A stretch of 64,000 nucleotides of DNA, taken from positions 2,468,501 through 2,532,500 of the forward strand of contig NZ_CP016353.1 of assembly GCF_002240355.1 (NCBI RefSeq), given 5' to 3'. Both the position numbers and the translations under genes were made by a program. This document shows positions 1 through 7,785 of this stretch, piece after piece. The notes under the pieces are model-generated. The model did not search any database. It saw nothing but the letters and a program-made list of their open reading frames with translations, and was not told where the DNA came from. The DNA is from Prauserella marina (GTDB lineage: Bacteria > Actinomycetota > Actinomycetes > Mycobacteriales > Pseudonocardiaceae). How positions within the stretch are numbered: position 1 is the stretch's first letter; each line of letters begins with the position of its first letter.

Positions 1-1103
1 ACCAGCCTGCCGCCTTGCGACCACCGTCGCGGCGAGCCGGCCGGCTGGACGGCGCTCAACGCCAGTACCTCCGCCGAACCGTAGCCACCCGCGCAGACGG
101 CTCCCAGTTTGTCCTCCGCCCAGCTCGCCGCGCGCCGTGCCTGTTCCTCGGTGTCGTCGGCGCCATCGGTGTCGTGAGGCTCGCTGGGCGGGCCGCTGAG
201 GCCGAGCCAGCGCAGGTGGGGCAGGGGTCCCGGCCGCCGGTGCCAGGCACCGGTGAGCGCGGTGGCGAATCCGGTGTCCACGCCGAGGTGGGTCACGCCG
301 AACCTGGTCAGGTCGTCCAGCACGGCCTCCGCCGTTGGCGAGGGTTCCAGCAGGCAGGTCGCCCCGCCGGAGAGCGCGGCCAGCCCCAGCACGAAGCCGA
401 AGGCGCCGGTGAGCGGAAGCGTGCACGCCACGGTGTCGTCGGCGCCGATGCCGATCGCGTCCGCGACGGCGGCCGCGTGCCGAGTGATCGCCGATTCCCG
501 GTGTGCCGCGAGGCGAGGACCGAAGGCGACCGCGAGCTCGTCGCCGCGGGTCACCGGCATCGGCATGCCCACCGTGGTGGTACTCGGCAGCCACGCGCCA
601 CCACCGACGTCGCTGTTGCCGGGGTCGACGGGCGGGATGTCGTGTGGTCCGGTGACGACGGCGACGGCGGGAACCTGTTCGGTGAGCGCGGTGCCGGAAC
701 CGAGCGAGTCCAGCGCGGCCCGCAGAGTGCGCACGGGGCTGGGGAGATCGCGCGCGACGGGCGCCGACGGCCCGTGTGCCAGCGCGATCACCTTGGGCTT
801 CGCCCTCGCCAGTACCGAAGCGACCGTGTCAGGAGTGGCGGCCAGATCGAGGCCGACGGTGTGCGCGCCGAGCGAGGCCGTCGCGATATGCCAGTCCAGC
901 ACCGCCGACCAGTTGGGCAGCCACAACGCCACGGCGTCACCGCGGCCCACACCCGCCGTCGCCAGATCCGCGCGCAACTGCAACGCGCGCCGCCACAGCT
1001 CGGAGCGGCTCACGTGCACGGGTTGTGCGGGATCGGCATCGATCGCGACGGTGGCGTGTGGGTCGCTCTTGGTCAGTCCAGCGAGCAACGACAGAAGATT
1101 CAC
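1..1103 (-). CDS. AMP-dependent acyl-CoA synthetase-like protein, 3' truncated by window edge
   Basis: The reading frame starts at a GTG (1103) and stays open to the left edge, so only about the N-terminal 367 residues are visible. The start reads MNLLSLLAGLTKSDPHATVA, followed by the N-terminal fold typical of adenylate-forming enzymes (GVGRGDAVALWLPNW) and later LRWLGLSGPP and GYGSAEV, the latter resembling the family YGxTE motif. The family activates carboxylates as acyl-adenylates and then CoA thioesters. Unusually, where the phosphate-binding loop TSGTTGxPKG should be, the frame reads AVAFGPRLAAHRESAI, so the loop is not recognisable. The protein may be a divergent or inactive family member. 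It is transcribed divergently from the EEP hydrolase gene. Confidence is good for the family and low for activity. Confidence 0.75.
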   Translation of the reverse strand, partial: MNLLSLLAGLTKSDPHATVAIDADPAQPVHVSRSELWRRALQLRADLATAGVGRGDAVALWLPNWSAVLDWHIATASLGAHTVGLDLAATPDTVASVLARAKPKVIALAHGPSAPVARDLPSPVRTLRAALDSLGSGTALTEQVPAVAVVTGPHDIPPVDPGNSDVGGGAWLPSTTTVGMPMPVTRGDELAVAFGPRLAAHRESAITRHAAAVADAIGIGADDTVACTLPLTGAFGFVLGLAALSGGATCLLEPSPTAEAVLDDLTRFGVTHLGVDTGFATALTGAWHRRPGPLPHLRWLGLSGPPSEPHDTDGADDTEEQARRAASWAEDKLGAVCAGGYGSAEVLALSAVQPAGSPRRWSQGGRL

Positions 1104-1210
1104 CGCCGGTCAGCGAAACATTTGCCCCCGTCCCCGTCAAGTGTTCAACAGCCGGTTTCGGGCACCGCGACCCGAGCGTGACCTCAGCGCCACCCGGTAC
1201 CGTGATCGCG

Positions 1211-2086
1211 ATGCGAGCCTCGCGCGCGGTCCCGGTGATCATCATCGTGCTGGTGGCGGCCCTCGCGGCGCCGTCGGCCGGTACGGCGGGACCCCCAGGC
1301 CCGCCCCGGTCGCTGCGCGTGCTCGGTTTCAACGTCCACGCGGGCACCGGAGCCGACGGAAGACTGGACCTCGAACGCGTCGCGAGGGTGATCGAGAACA
1401 GCGGGGCGGACGTTGCCGCGCTGCAAGAGGTCGACGTGCATTGGTCGGCCCGCAGCGACTACCGCGATCAGGCGGCCGAACTCGCCAGGCTCACCGGCAT
1501 GAACGTGTTCTTCGCGCCCATCTACGACCTCGACCCCGAGCCGGGGCACTCCGCGCGGCGGCGGTTCGGAGTCGCGGTGCTGAGCAGGTATCCGATCGAG
1601 GCGGCGCGCAACCACCTCATCACGCGGCTGTCGACGATCGAGCCCGATCCCGTTCCCGCGCTGGCCCCAGGACTCGCCGAGGTGCTTGTCAGGGTGGGGA
1701 CAAGACCGGTGCGCGTGTACACCACGCATCTCGACCACCGCGCCGACCCTGCCGTCCGGCGCGCGCAGGTCGCCGACACGCTCGACGTCATCGAAGACCG
1801 ACAAGGCGGAAGAGAGGCCACGCTGCTGCTCGGCGACTTCAACGCCGAACCGGGCGCACCTGAACTCGGCCCGCTCTTCACGCGGTTGACCGACGTGTGG
1901 CCCGCCGTGCACCAGGGGGCGCCCTCGGGCTCCGGCGCGACCTACCCCGCGCACGCGCCGCGTGCGCGGATCGACTACGTGACGTTCGCTGGTGCGGGGC
2001 AAGTGCTGCGGGCCCGTTCGGCCGAGGTACCCGCCGTGCTCGCCTCGGACCACCGGCCGGTGAGCGCGGAGTTCGCGCTCACCTGA
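1211..2086 (+). CDS. Secreted endonuclease/exonuclease/phosphatase family protein
   Basis: A 291-residue protein with an N-terminal signal peptide (residues 1-25, MRASRAVPVIIIVLVAALAA). The body has the EEP (DNase I-like) motifs in order: LGFNVHAG with Asn41, ALQEVD with the metal-binding Glu73, LLGDFNAEP, and the C-terminal IDYVTF and SDHRPVS with the catalytic His. EEP enzymes hydrolyse phosphodiester or phosphomonoester bonds in nucleic acids, phosphoinositides or sphingomyelin; the substrate cannot be read from sequence. Export suggests an extracytoplasmic role. A GTG nine bases upstream (1202) is an alternative start. The gene ends 9 bp before the convergent lipoprotein gene, so the two 3' ends nearly touch. 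Confidence 0.85.
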   Translation: MRASRAVPVIIIVLVAALAAPSAGTAGPPGPPRSLRVLGFNVHAGTGADGRLDLERVARVIENSGADVAALQEVDVHWSARSDYRDQAAELARLTGMNVFFAPIYDLDPEPGHSARRRFGVAVLSRYPIEAARNHLITRLSTIEPDPVPALAPGLAEVLVRVGTRPVRVYTTHLDHRADPAVRRAQVADTLDVIEDRQGGREATLLLGDFNAEPGAPELGPLFTRLTDVWPAVHQGAPSGSGATYPAHAPRARIDYVTFAGAGQVLRARSAEVPAVLASDHRPVSAEFALT

Positions 2087-2095
2087 TCAAGCACG

Positions 2096-3637
2096 TCAGG
2101 CCGGGCAGAGCGTGCCGTCCTTGGGCACGGTGCCCTCGATGAGGAAGGCCCGCACGGCGTCGCCGACACACGCCGAGCCGAGAGCGCCGTGACCGGCTCC
2201 CTGCCACGCGATGCGGACACCGCTGGGAATCTGCTCGGCGGCCCTGATCGTGCCCTCCTCCGGGGTGACCGGGTCGGTCGCGGTGCTCACGATGACCATC
2301 GGCGGGGTGCCCGGCGCGCCGATGTCGGGCGGCGGTTCCCTCTTGCTCGGCCATGGGCTGCACCAGGCGAGTTCCTGTGCCAGCAGCGCGCCGAACACCG
2401 GATGCTTGCCGCCGAGGTCGTCGGCCACCCGGTGCAGCTGGTCGGCGGGAAGTCTCGTCGTGGTGTCGTTGCAGAGGGTCGCCAGCGCGCCGTCGAGCCG
2501 CGCCGCGGTCTCTCTCGTCTCGACGAGCAGCGGGTTGACGAACGCCGCGAGCGCGGTGCCGTCGCCGCTTCGGGCCGAGTCGATCGCGTCGCTGAGCTCG
2601 GGCCACCGGTCCGGCTGTGAGAGCCCCGCGTGCACGGCCCTGAGCACCAGAGCGGGCCCGAGTGACGCGCTGTCGGTGGCGCGCAGTGGTGCCGACCGGC
2701 TCGTTTCGACCAGCGAGGTGACCGCGCCCCTCGCGTCGGAGCCGAGCGAGCAGCCCCGGTTCGCGCAGTCCTCGCCGAACGCGTCGAGGGTCGCCTCCGC
2801 GCCGCCCGCGATGCCGTCCAGCAGCGTGGCCATGTCCTCCGTGGGATCGGGAACGCCGTCGAGCACGAACCTGCCGGCCCTGTCGGGGAACCTGGCGCCG
2901 TAGACGGCGACGACCTTCGATCCCTCACCGTGCCCGATCGCGTTGAGGTGACCGACTTCGAGTTGCTGACGCAACTCGTCGAGATCGCCGGCCGCCCGCC
3001 AGGTGTCGAGCGCCTCCTGCTCGTCCTCAAGGTTGATGGCGCACTGCTGGCCCGCGGTGCGGGCCGCGTCGAGCACCGGCTCGATGTCCGCTTCGGGGTC
3101 GTGGCCGAGCAGGTCGGCCCGCACGTCGGCCGGGATGCAGCGGGCGGCGTCGGATTCCCCTGTTCCCCTGCGGTCCATGCCGATGAGGCTGAACTTCTCC
3201 AGTACCTCGGGCGGCAGCGAGGCGGCGAGTCTCGCCGCGTACAGCGTGCCCGGTTCGCCGTCGACGTCGTTGACGACGGCGAGCGGAACGGGACCGGAGC
3301 CCACCTTGAGCAGCGCGACCCTCGTCAGGCCCCTGCGGGGAAGGTCGGGCGCGTCGAGTGTCGTGGTGATGCGCGCACAGGAGACATCGACGGTGTCGGC
3401 GGCGGTGCCGGGAAGCCGGCTCAGCGTCTGCTGGGGACAGTCGGACCAGTCGATATTCGAACCGCGCGACTCCTCCAAGTCGGGGAGGGGAACCTCGCTC
3501 GGCGGCGCCGATTGCCGCTGCGGTGGGGGACCGTCGTTTTCCACGACGGGAGGTCTGGTCGACGGACCCGCGGTGCATCCTGCGAGGACCACCGGCACGA
3601 GCACGGCGAGCATCAGCCTGCGGGCACGGCGCGGCAC
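2096..3637 (-). CDS. TAP-like alpha/beta-hydrolase lipoprotein with altered nucleophile elbow
   Basis: A 513-residue protein starting with a lipoprotein signal (VLVPVVLAGC; lipid-attachment Cys near residue 21). The GTG start at 3637 follows a GTGAGGA ribosome-binding site. The fold is that of the tripeptidyl-aminopeptidase-like (TAP/SlpD) alpha/beta hydrolases: an N-terminal core with an FVLDGVPDP strand and the TAP C-terminal domain ending in GHGALGS...CPA, which carries the usual His. The oddity is the nucleophile elbow: the family GxSYGT is here GHGEGS, so Ser is replaced by Gly. Either a neighbouring Ser acts or the protein is a non-catalytic homologue. It is the last gene of the minus-strand run from the AmaP cluster and could share its transcript, although a 69-bp gap separates it from the ligase. 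Confidence 0.82.
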   Translation of the reverse strand: MPRRARRLMLAVLVPVVLAGCTAGPSTRPPVVENDGPPPQRQSAPPSEVPLPDLEESRGSNIDWSDCPQQTLSRLPGTAADTVDVSCARITTTLDAPDLPRRGLTRVALLKVGSGPVPLAVVNDVDGEPGTLYAARLAASLPPEVLEKFSLIGMDRRGTGESDAARCIPADVRADLLGHDPEADIEPVLDAARTAGQQCAINLEDEQEALDTWRAAGDLDELRQQLEVGHLNAIGHGEGSKVVAVYGARFPDRAGRFVLDGVPDPTEDMATLLDGIAGGAEATLDAFGEDCANRGCSLGSDARGAVTSLVETSRSAPLRATDSASLGPALVLRAVHAGLSQPDRWPELSDAIDSARSGDGTALAAFVNPLLVETRETAARLDGALATLCNDTTTRLPADQLHRVADDLGGKHPVFGALLAQELAWCSPWPSKREPPPDIGAPGTPPMVIVSTATDPVTPEEGTIRAAEQIPSGVRIAWQGAGHGALGSACVGDAVRAFLIEGTVPKDGTLCPA

Positions 3638-3706
3638 TGGTTCTTGTCCTCACTTCCTGCGGTGACGCTTCGTGCGTACTGTCGCATGCGCAGGGTGTGG
3701 GTGGCG

Positions 3707-4783
3707 TTAGCGGGTGCGTTTGACCTCGCCGTGGAAGACGGCGTCCAGGTCGTATCTCGCCGGCTGGTCGAGCTGGGCGTAGTCGCACGAGCCGGGGGTG
3801 CGGTCGGGCCGCCAGCGCACGAACCTCGCGGTGTGCCGCAGTCGCGAGGGATGCCCGCCCTCGGTGTTCTCGTACCCCACCTCGACGACCCGTTCGGGAC
3901 GAAGCGGTATCCACGGTTGCTCGTTCGGCCGCCACCGGTTCACCCCGCCAGGAAGCCGCTGCCCCTCGACGACGGCCTCGCCGAGCCACGGATGGGGGCC
4001 GTCGGTGCGCAGCGGCGCTAGTTCGGCGGCCAGTTCCCTTCGCCGCGTCGCGGGAAACGCGCCGACGACGCCGACGTGGTGCAGCACGCCGTCCTCGTCG
4101 TGAAGGCCGAGTAGCAGCGAGCCCACCGCCTCGCCCGGTTCGGTGTCGGCGTGCCAGCGCAGTCCCGCGACGACGCAGTCGGCGGTGCGCGAGTGCTTGT
4201 ACTTGGTCATCGCGCGTTTGCCCGGCTGGTAGGGCTCTTCGAGCGGTTTGCCGACGACGCCGTCGAGTCCGGCGCCCTCGAACAACGCGAACCAGTGCCG
4301 GGCCGTCTCCGGGTCCGTCGTGGCCGGAGTCCTGCGCAACCCGCTCTCGGCCAGCCCGGTCAGGGCGTCCCTGCGCGTGCTCGTCGGCTCGTCGAGCAAC
4401 GACCGTTCGCCGATGGCGAGTACGTCGAAGGCGACGAAGCGGGCCGGCGTGGCTTCCGACAACAACGCGATCCGGCTGGCCGCGGGATGGATCCGTTCGG
4501 TCAGCGCGTCGAAATCGAGCCGCCCCTCGACGCCGACCACCAGTTCGCCGTCGAGCACCACCTGAGGGGGCAGCGTCCGCGCGAGTTCGGCGACGACCTC
4601 GGGGAAGTAGCGGTTCAACGGCTTCAGCGAGCGCGACTGGAGAGTCAGCTCGTCGCCGTCGCGGAAGACGATGCAGCGGAAGCCGTCCCACTTCGGTTCG
4701 AACAACAGGCTCGCCGAGTCGGGGATGCGGGAGGCCGCACGGGCGAGCATCGGCTTGAGTGGTCGCGGAACCGGCAGCGGCAT
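3707..4783 (-). CDS. ligC: ATP-dependent DNA ligase, LigC type
   Basis: A 358-residue stand-alone ligase, matching the length of actinobacterial LigC. Motif I is FEPKWDGFR with the adenylated Lys31; downstream are SRSLKPLNRYFPE, VLDGELVV, a GVVGKPL motif IV-like segment and MTKYKHSRTADCVVAG (motif V), followed by the OB-fold region. It seals nicks in DNA using ATP; in mycobacteria LigC enzymes are accessory to LigD in end joining or base-excision-type repair. No Ku or LigD gene lies in this window. It starts 4 bp downstream of the AmaP stop codon, so it is probably co-transcribed with the Asp23/AmaP cluster. Confidence 0.9.
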   Translation of the reverse strand: MPLPVPRPLKPMLARAASRIPDSASLLFEPKWDGFRCIVFRDGDELTLQSRSLKPLNRYFPEVVAELARTLPPQVVLDGELVVGVEGRLDFDALTERIHPAASRIALLSEATPARFVAFDVLAIGERSLLDEPTSTRRDALTGLAESGLRRTPATTDPETARHWFALFEGAGLDGVVGKPLEEPYQPGKRAMTKYKHSRTADCVVAGLRWHADTEPGEAVGSLLLGLHDEDGVLHHVGVVGAFPATRRRELAAELAPLRTDGPHPWLGEAVVEGQRLPGGVNRWRPNEQPWIPLRPERVVEVGYENTEGGHPSRLRHTARFVRWRPDRTPGSCDYAQLDQPARYDLDAVFHGEVKRTR

Positions 4784-4787
4784 GGCG

Positions 4788-5390
4788 TCACCGTACGCGA
4801 GTTGACTTGCCCAAGCCGAGTTCGAGCCGGATCGCGGTCGGCAGCACGGTCACCCCCAGCGCGGTCCTCGCCCTGCCGAGGACGTCGTCGTCGATGCGGG
4901 CCCACACCTGACGCGGGTCGCTGCCTTCGCGAAGCCACACGTGCAGCCGCAGCGCGGGATGTCGCCTGCTGCCGACGGCGCGGACCTTCGCCTTCGTCAC
5001 GCCGTCGATGGCCTCGGCGTCGGCCCTGACGGCCTCGGTGATCGCCGAGGACGACACGACGAGCCGGTGTCCTTGAACGCGGTCGAGTTCGATGTCGGGG
5101 TGGCGTTCGGGCCGCAGTGACCGCGCGCACCACCACAGGCCGAGCACCAGCATCGCCACGCCCGCGACGATCACGACGATCCGCACCAGCGTCGGTTGCT
5201 GCTGCCTCAGCCAGTCCACGGCCATCGGATCGAGCACGGGGCGCCGCGCGCGGTAGGTGCCGAACCAGCCGAGCCCGACCACCAGCACGGCGGCTCCGAG
5301 CAGCAGGGCGAGCAGTCCCGTCGTGAACGTGACGGTGCGCTCGGTGCGGTAGGAACGGCCGAGTGCCTTGGCCGAGAAGGATTTCGTCAT
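4788..5390 (-). CDS. amaP: Alkaline-shock membrane anchor protein AmaP homologue
   Basis: A 200-residue membrane protein with two transmembrane helices near residues 22-45 and 70-92, with a WFGTYRARRP turn between them, and a cytoplasmic alpha/beta domain resembling Asp23 (DGVTKAKVRAVGSRRHPALRLHVWL). In Staphylococcus AmaP anchors the abundant Asp23 protein at the membrane; the actinobacterial homologues sit in similar gene clusters. Its ATG overlaps the end of the DUF6286 gene by 4 bp (ATGA), indicating translational coupling. The assignment rests on topology plus context, since no single catalytic motif exists. Confidence 0.8.
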   Translation of the reverse strand: MTKSFSAKALGRSYRTERTVTFTTGLLALLLGAAVLVVGLGWFGTYRARRPVLDPMAVDWLRQQQPTLVRIVVIVAGVAMLVLGLWWCARSLRPERHPDIELDRVQGHRLVVSSSAITEAVRADAEAIDGVTKAKVRAVGSRRHPALRLHVWLREGSDPRQVWARIDDDVLGRARTALGVTVLPTAIRLELGLGKSTRVR

Positions 5391-5929
5391 CGGCGGTCCC
5401 TCGGCGAATCGACGACGACCGAGACTTTCGGTTGCCTGGCAAGGGGAAGGTCGTCCAGTAGCGCCGATACCGACCCGGCCAGCTTCGGTCGCAGCCCCTG
5501 TTCGGTCTCCATCCGGCTCACCGCGCGCACCCTGACCTTGCGAGCCGTAGCCGTCACCGAAGCCGACACCACGTCGTCCTGTTTCCGCACGTGCGCTCCG
5601 ACGACCCGCGCCAGCGATCGCGGTGAGGTCGTCACGGTGACCTCGGTCGCCGGATCGGTGAACCCGACGTCACGGCGGCGTGCCGTCGCCGCGGCCAGCA
5701 ACAGCAGCAGCCCCGCGACACCGACGACGGCCGCGGTGACGCGCACTCCAGCCGAATCCCAGGCGATCCCCGCGAGCGCGTCCCTCCATTGTGGCCATGG
5801 AACCACGAGCGGCGCCTCGGCTGGGCGCCACCACCGCCAGGCGACCTCCAATGCCAGCAAGGCGCCCGCCGCCGCGATGGCGAGGCCAAGCACTGTCGAA
5901 AGGAGACGGACGAGAATTCGCACGGTCAC
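5387..5929 (-). CDS. DUF6286 membrane protein of the Asp23/AmaP cluster
   Basis: A 180-residue protein with two hydrophobic helices (about residues 8-32 and 63-83) separated by a Trp-rich segment (EVAWRWWRPAEAP and PWPQWRDAL), then a soluble C-terminal Asp23-like alpha/beta domain (TEVTVTTSPRSLARVV). This architecture is the DUF6286 family seen beside AmaP in Pseudonocardiaceae and Streptomyces. It probably acts with AmaP as a membrane platform for Asp23 proteins; biochemical function is unknown. The start is a GTG at 5929, with another GTG six bases inside. Its stop overlaps the amaP start. Confidence 0.75.
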   Translation of the reverse strand: MTVRILVRLLSTVLGLAIAAAGALLALEVAWRWWRPAEAPLVVPWPQWRDALAGIAWDSAGVRVTAAVVGVAGLLLLLAAATARRRDVGFTDPATEVTVTTSPRSLARVVGAHVRKQDDVVSASVTATARKVRVRAVSRMETEQGLRPKLAGSVSALLDDLPLARQPKVSVVVDSPRDRR

Positions 5930-5972
5930 TCCCGGATTCGCTCCGGCCGTCGTGGCCGGTCCTTGCGGTTCG

Positions 5973-6350
5973 TCACTGCACGCGTGCGCCGCTTTCCCCT
6001 CGCAGCGCCGAAACCGTGATGTCGAGGCCGCGCACGTGATAGGAGGTCATGCGCTCGACGTCGGCGGTCACCCTGGCGCGCACGTCGTCGACGACCGTGC
6101 GCACCGGTGCGGGATAACGCAAAGCCACGTCGACGGCGAGCACGACGTCACCACCGCTGCCCGACACCGTGACGCTCGCGCCGTGCCTGCCGAAGCCGAG
6201 CCCGGCGATCCTGCGTTCCACCTCGGCCGTGCCGTTGACGTCGTCGGCGGCCCGCTCGGCGATCGCGCGGACGACCGACCGCGCGATCGACAGCGTCCCG
6301 CGCTCGTCGGCCGGTACCGGTTCCGCCGAACGCTGAGCGGGAACACTCAC
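5973..6350 (-). CDS. Asp23/Gls24 family envelope-stress protein (copy A)
   Basis: A 125-residue protein with the Asp23/Gls24 fold: SIARSVVRAIAERAADDVNG at the start, then a GLGFGRHGASVTVSGSGGDVVLAVDVALRYPAPV core and the C-terminal VDDVRARVTADVERMTSYHVRGLDITV helix-strand. Asp23 proteins are cytoplasmic, form filaments on the membrane and are linked to cell-envelope homeostasis. The GTG start overlaps the stop of the upstream 58-residue gene (GTGA), so translation is coupled. This is one of four Asp23-like genes in the cluster, together with 6776-7123, 7134-7607 and 7786-8232. Confidence 0.82.
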   Translation of the reverse strand: MSVPAQRSAEPVPADERGTLSIARSVVRAIAERAADDVNGTAEVERRIAGLGFGRHGASVTVSGSGGDVVLAVDVALRYPAPVRTVVDDVRARVTADVERMTSYHVRGLDITVSALRGESGARVQ

Positions 6351-6523
6351 CTGTCCCTGCCCCTTCCGAAGACATCGGAGAGATCGAGCCTTCCGTCGAC
6401 GACCCTGCCGGCGATCAGCCCGATGACGCCGACCGCGAGCGTGATGAGGAAGGCGACGAAGCTCTGGGTCGCGGCGAGACCGAGCACGAGTCCCGCGAGC
6501 AGCCCGGTTTGGGTTCCGTTCAT
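6347..6523 (-). CDS. Small DUF2273-like membrane protein
   Basis: A 58-residue peptide beginning MNGTQTGLLAGLVLGLAATQ and consisting of one long or two short hydrophobic helices (residues 7-39), then a polar tail (RVVDGRLDLSDVFGRGRDR). The ATG at 6523 is chosen over the longer frame because AAGGAG lies 8-9 bases upstream. Small DUF2273-type membrane proteins accompany Asp23 and AmaP genes in Firmicutes, and this one occupies the same position; the match is by size, topology and context. The next gene overlaps it by 4 bp. Confidence 0.72.
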   Translation of the reverse strand: MNGTQTGLLAGLVLGLAATQSFVAFLITLAVGVIGLIAGRVVDGRLDLSDVFGRGRDR

Positions 6524-6551
6524 CGTGGTAGCTCCTTCGAGGTCCTGCGGA

Positions 6552-6779
6552 TCAGTGAACTCGTGGCCCGCGCCTGCTCTTGCGCCGAGTGAAGCGGGCA
6601 AGTACGGAGGGGCGCTCGGTGAAGGTCACCGGCGCGTCGAACCGGTCGTCCTCCCGGGAGGAGCGCGACCGGAACCGGGCGAGACCTTCGGCGAACTCGT
6701 GTGGGTCACCACCGGCATCCGGATGGTTTTCCCTGACATAGGCCAGAAACTCGGCTCTGTCATCCTCGCGCACCGTCAC
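6552..6779 (-). CDS. Small J-domain-like protein in Asp23 cluster
   Basis: A 75-residue soluble, highly charged protein. Its N-terminal half reads AEFLAYVRENHPDAGGDPHEF, which closely resembles helix II plus the HPD loop of DnaJ J-domains (YHPDxGGDPxxF). The whole J-domain is not present: helix IV and most of helix III are replaced by an Arg-rich tail. It may interact with an Hsp70 or only mimic the motif. The GTG start overlaps the upstream Asp23-like gene stop (GTGA). I do not know a characterised homologue. The family is recurrent in actinobacterial Asp23 clusters as far as I recall. Confidence 0.65.
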   Translation of the reverse strand: MTVREDDRAEFLAYVRENHPDAGGDPHEFAEGLARFRSRSSREDDRFDAPVTFTERPSVLARFTRRKSRRGPRVH

Positions 6780-7123
6780 GCCCCTTCCCTTCGAGTGTCC
6801 ACTGTGCTGGATTCGCCCGGCTCGACGTCGGTGATCTCCACGTTCACCGGGACCTTGCCCGCGACCGCGCGCACGCGCTCGCGCAACTCGGCCACCACGC
6901 CGGGAAGCGGGTCGCCGAGCGTGAGCACGACACCGATGTCGACCGGCTCGCCATCGCCGGTCACCCGCACACCGGTCACCTTGCGGCCGGGCAGGTGCGT
7001 GGCCAGTGCGCCGTACCTGCCGCCCGCGAGGCGCACCACGCGGGGGTGGCCGGTGACGGCTGCGGCAATGGCATCGGCGGTACCGGCGAGCGGTGGCGGC
7101 GCCTGCGCGGTGGGTTCGCTCAT
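6776..7123 (-). CDS. Asp23/Gls24-like protein (copy B)
   Basis: A 115-residue protein. After a proline-rich start (MSEPTAQAPPPLAG) it carries ADAIAAAVTGHPRVVRLAGGRYGALATHLPGRKVTGVRV, which matches the shortened Asp23-like fold seen in secondary copies of actinobacterial clusters, and ends VPVNVEITDVEPGE. The conserved core strand and the final VNVEI strand support the family. It probably participates in the same membrane-associated stress complex. It starts 10 bp after the stop of the largest Asp23 gene and overlaps the J-like gene downstream. Confidence 0.7.
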   Translation of the reverse strand: MSEPTAQAPPPLAGTADAIAAAVTGHPRVVRLAGGRYGALATHLPGRKVTGVRVTGDGEPVDIGVVLTLGDPLPGVVAELRERVRAVAGKVPVNVEITDVEPGESSTVDTRREGA

Positions 7124-7133
7124 CGCGGCCTGC

Positions 7134-7607
7134 TCACTCGACGCGGGAGGTGTTCTCCTCGCCGTCGTCCTCCTCGGGGACGTGGATGTCGTTGACGGCG
7201 ATGTTCACCTCGATCACGTCGAGTCCGGTGATCTGCTCCACAGTGGAGATCACGTTCCTGCGTACCGCCTTGGCCACGTCCACGATGCGCGCGCCGTACT
7301 CGACGACGAGGTCGAGATCGACGGCTGCCTGCTTTTCCCCGACCTCGACCGAAACACCCGACGTGGTGACGGTTCCCGATCCGGGGATGCGTTCCCTGAT
7401 GGCCCCGAACGCCCGGGACACCCCGCCGCCCAGCGCGTACACACCGGACACTTCGCCGGCCGCGATGCCGGACACCTTCTGCACGACCGACGAGGCGATG
7501 GTCGTCTTGCCCGCGTTGCCCTCCGCGTTGAGCGTCGTCGAGGTGGTTGAGGAACCCGACCGCGGTTCGGGTGCCGTCTCCGGCTTGGTCGCGGTGTTGT
7601 CTGCCAT
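7134..7607 (-). CDS. Asp23/Gls24 family envelope-stress protein (main copy)
   Basis: A 157-residue protein, the most canonical Asp23 member here. A Thr/Ser-rich leader (about 35 residues) precedes TTIASSVVQKVSGIAAGEVSGVYALGG, then VEVGEKQAAVDLDLVVEYGARIVDVAKAVRRNVISTVEQITGLDVIEVNIAVNDIHVP, with an acidic tail. AAGGAG sits 9-10 bases before the ATG. It is the first gene after the only long gap in this cluster (7608-7785), so it may begin its own transcript. Family role: abundant membrane-tethered protein of cell-envelope stress. Confidence 0.88.
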   Translation of the reverse strand: MADNTATKPETAPEPRSGSSTTSTTLNAEGNAGKTTIASSVVQKVSGIAAGEVSGVYALGGGVSRAFGAIRERIPGSGTVTTSGVSVEVGEKQAAVDLDLVVEYGARIVDVAKAVRRNVISTVEQITGLDVIEVNIAVNDIHVPEEDDGEENTSRVE

Positions 7608-7716
7608 GGCGGTGCTCCTTCCGCAAAGTGGACGAGGGACACGAACCCCCTGCCTGCTAATACGATGTGGGTTCTCCGCCGGGCCCGCTCGGGACTCCCT
7701 CTAACGGGTTAGCTCA

Positions 7717-7780
7717 GGTCTGACGAACCCGTAGCCTGCCGCGCGTGGCCAGCGTGTCCCCTGCAGAGGTTCATCAGACC
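7717..7780. repeat. 13-bp inverted repeat inside the Asp23 operon gap
   Basis: GGTCTGACGAACC (7717-7729) and GGTTCATCAGACC (7768-7780) are inverted copies with one mismatch, which would be a G-U pair in the minus-strand RNA, separated by 38 bp. They lie in the 178-bp gap between two Asp23-like genes. A stem of this length could be a terminator or attenuator without a U-tract, an RNA-processing site that separates sigma-factor and Asp23 expression, or a protein-binding site. The rest of the gap holds no gene. Confidence 0.5.
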
Positions 7781-7785
7781 CCGGC

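Noticed and set aside
7660-7740. tRNA-like sequence in the Asp23 gap (GGGTTCGTC)
   Set aside because: No cloverleaf, anticodon stem or CCA arrangement can be formed.
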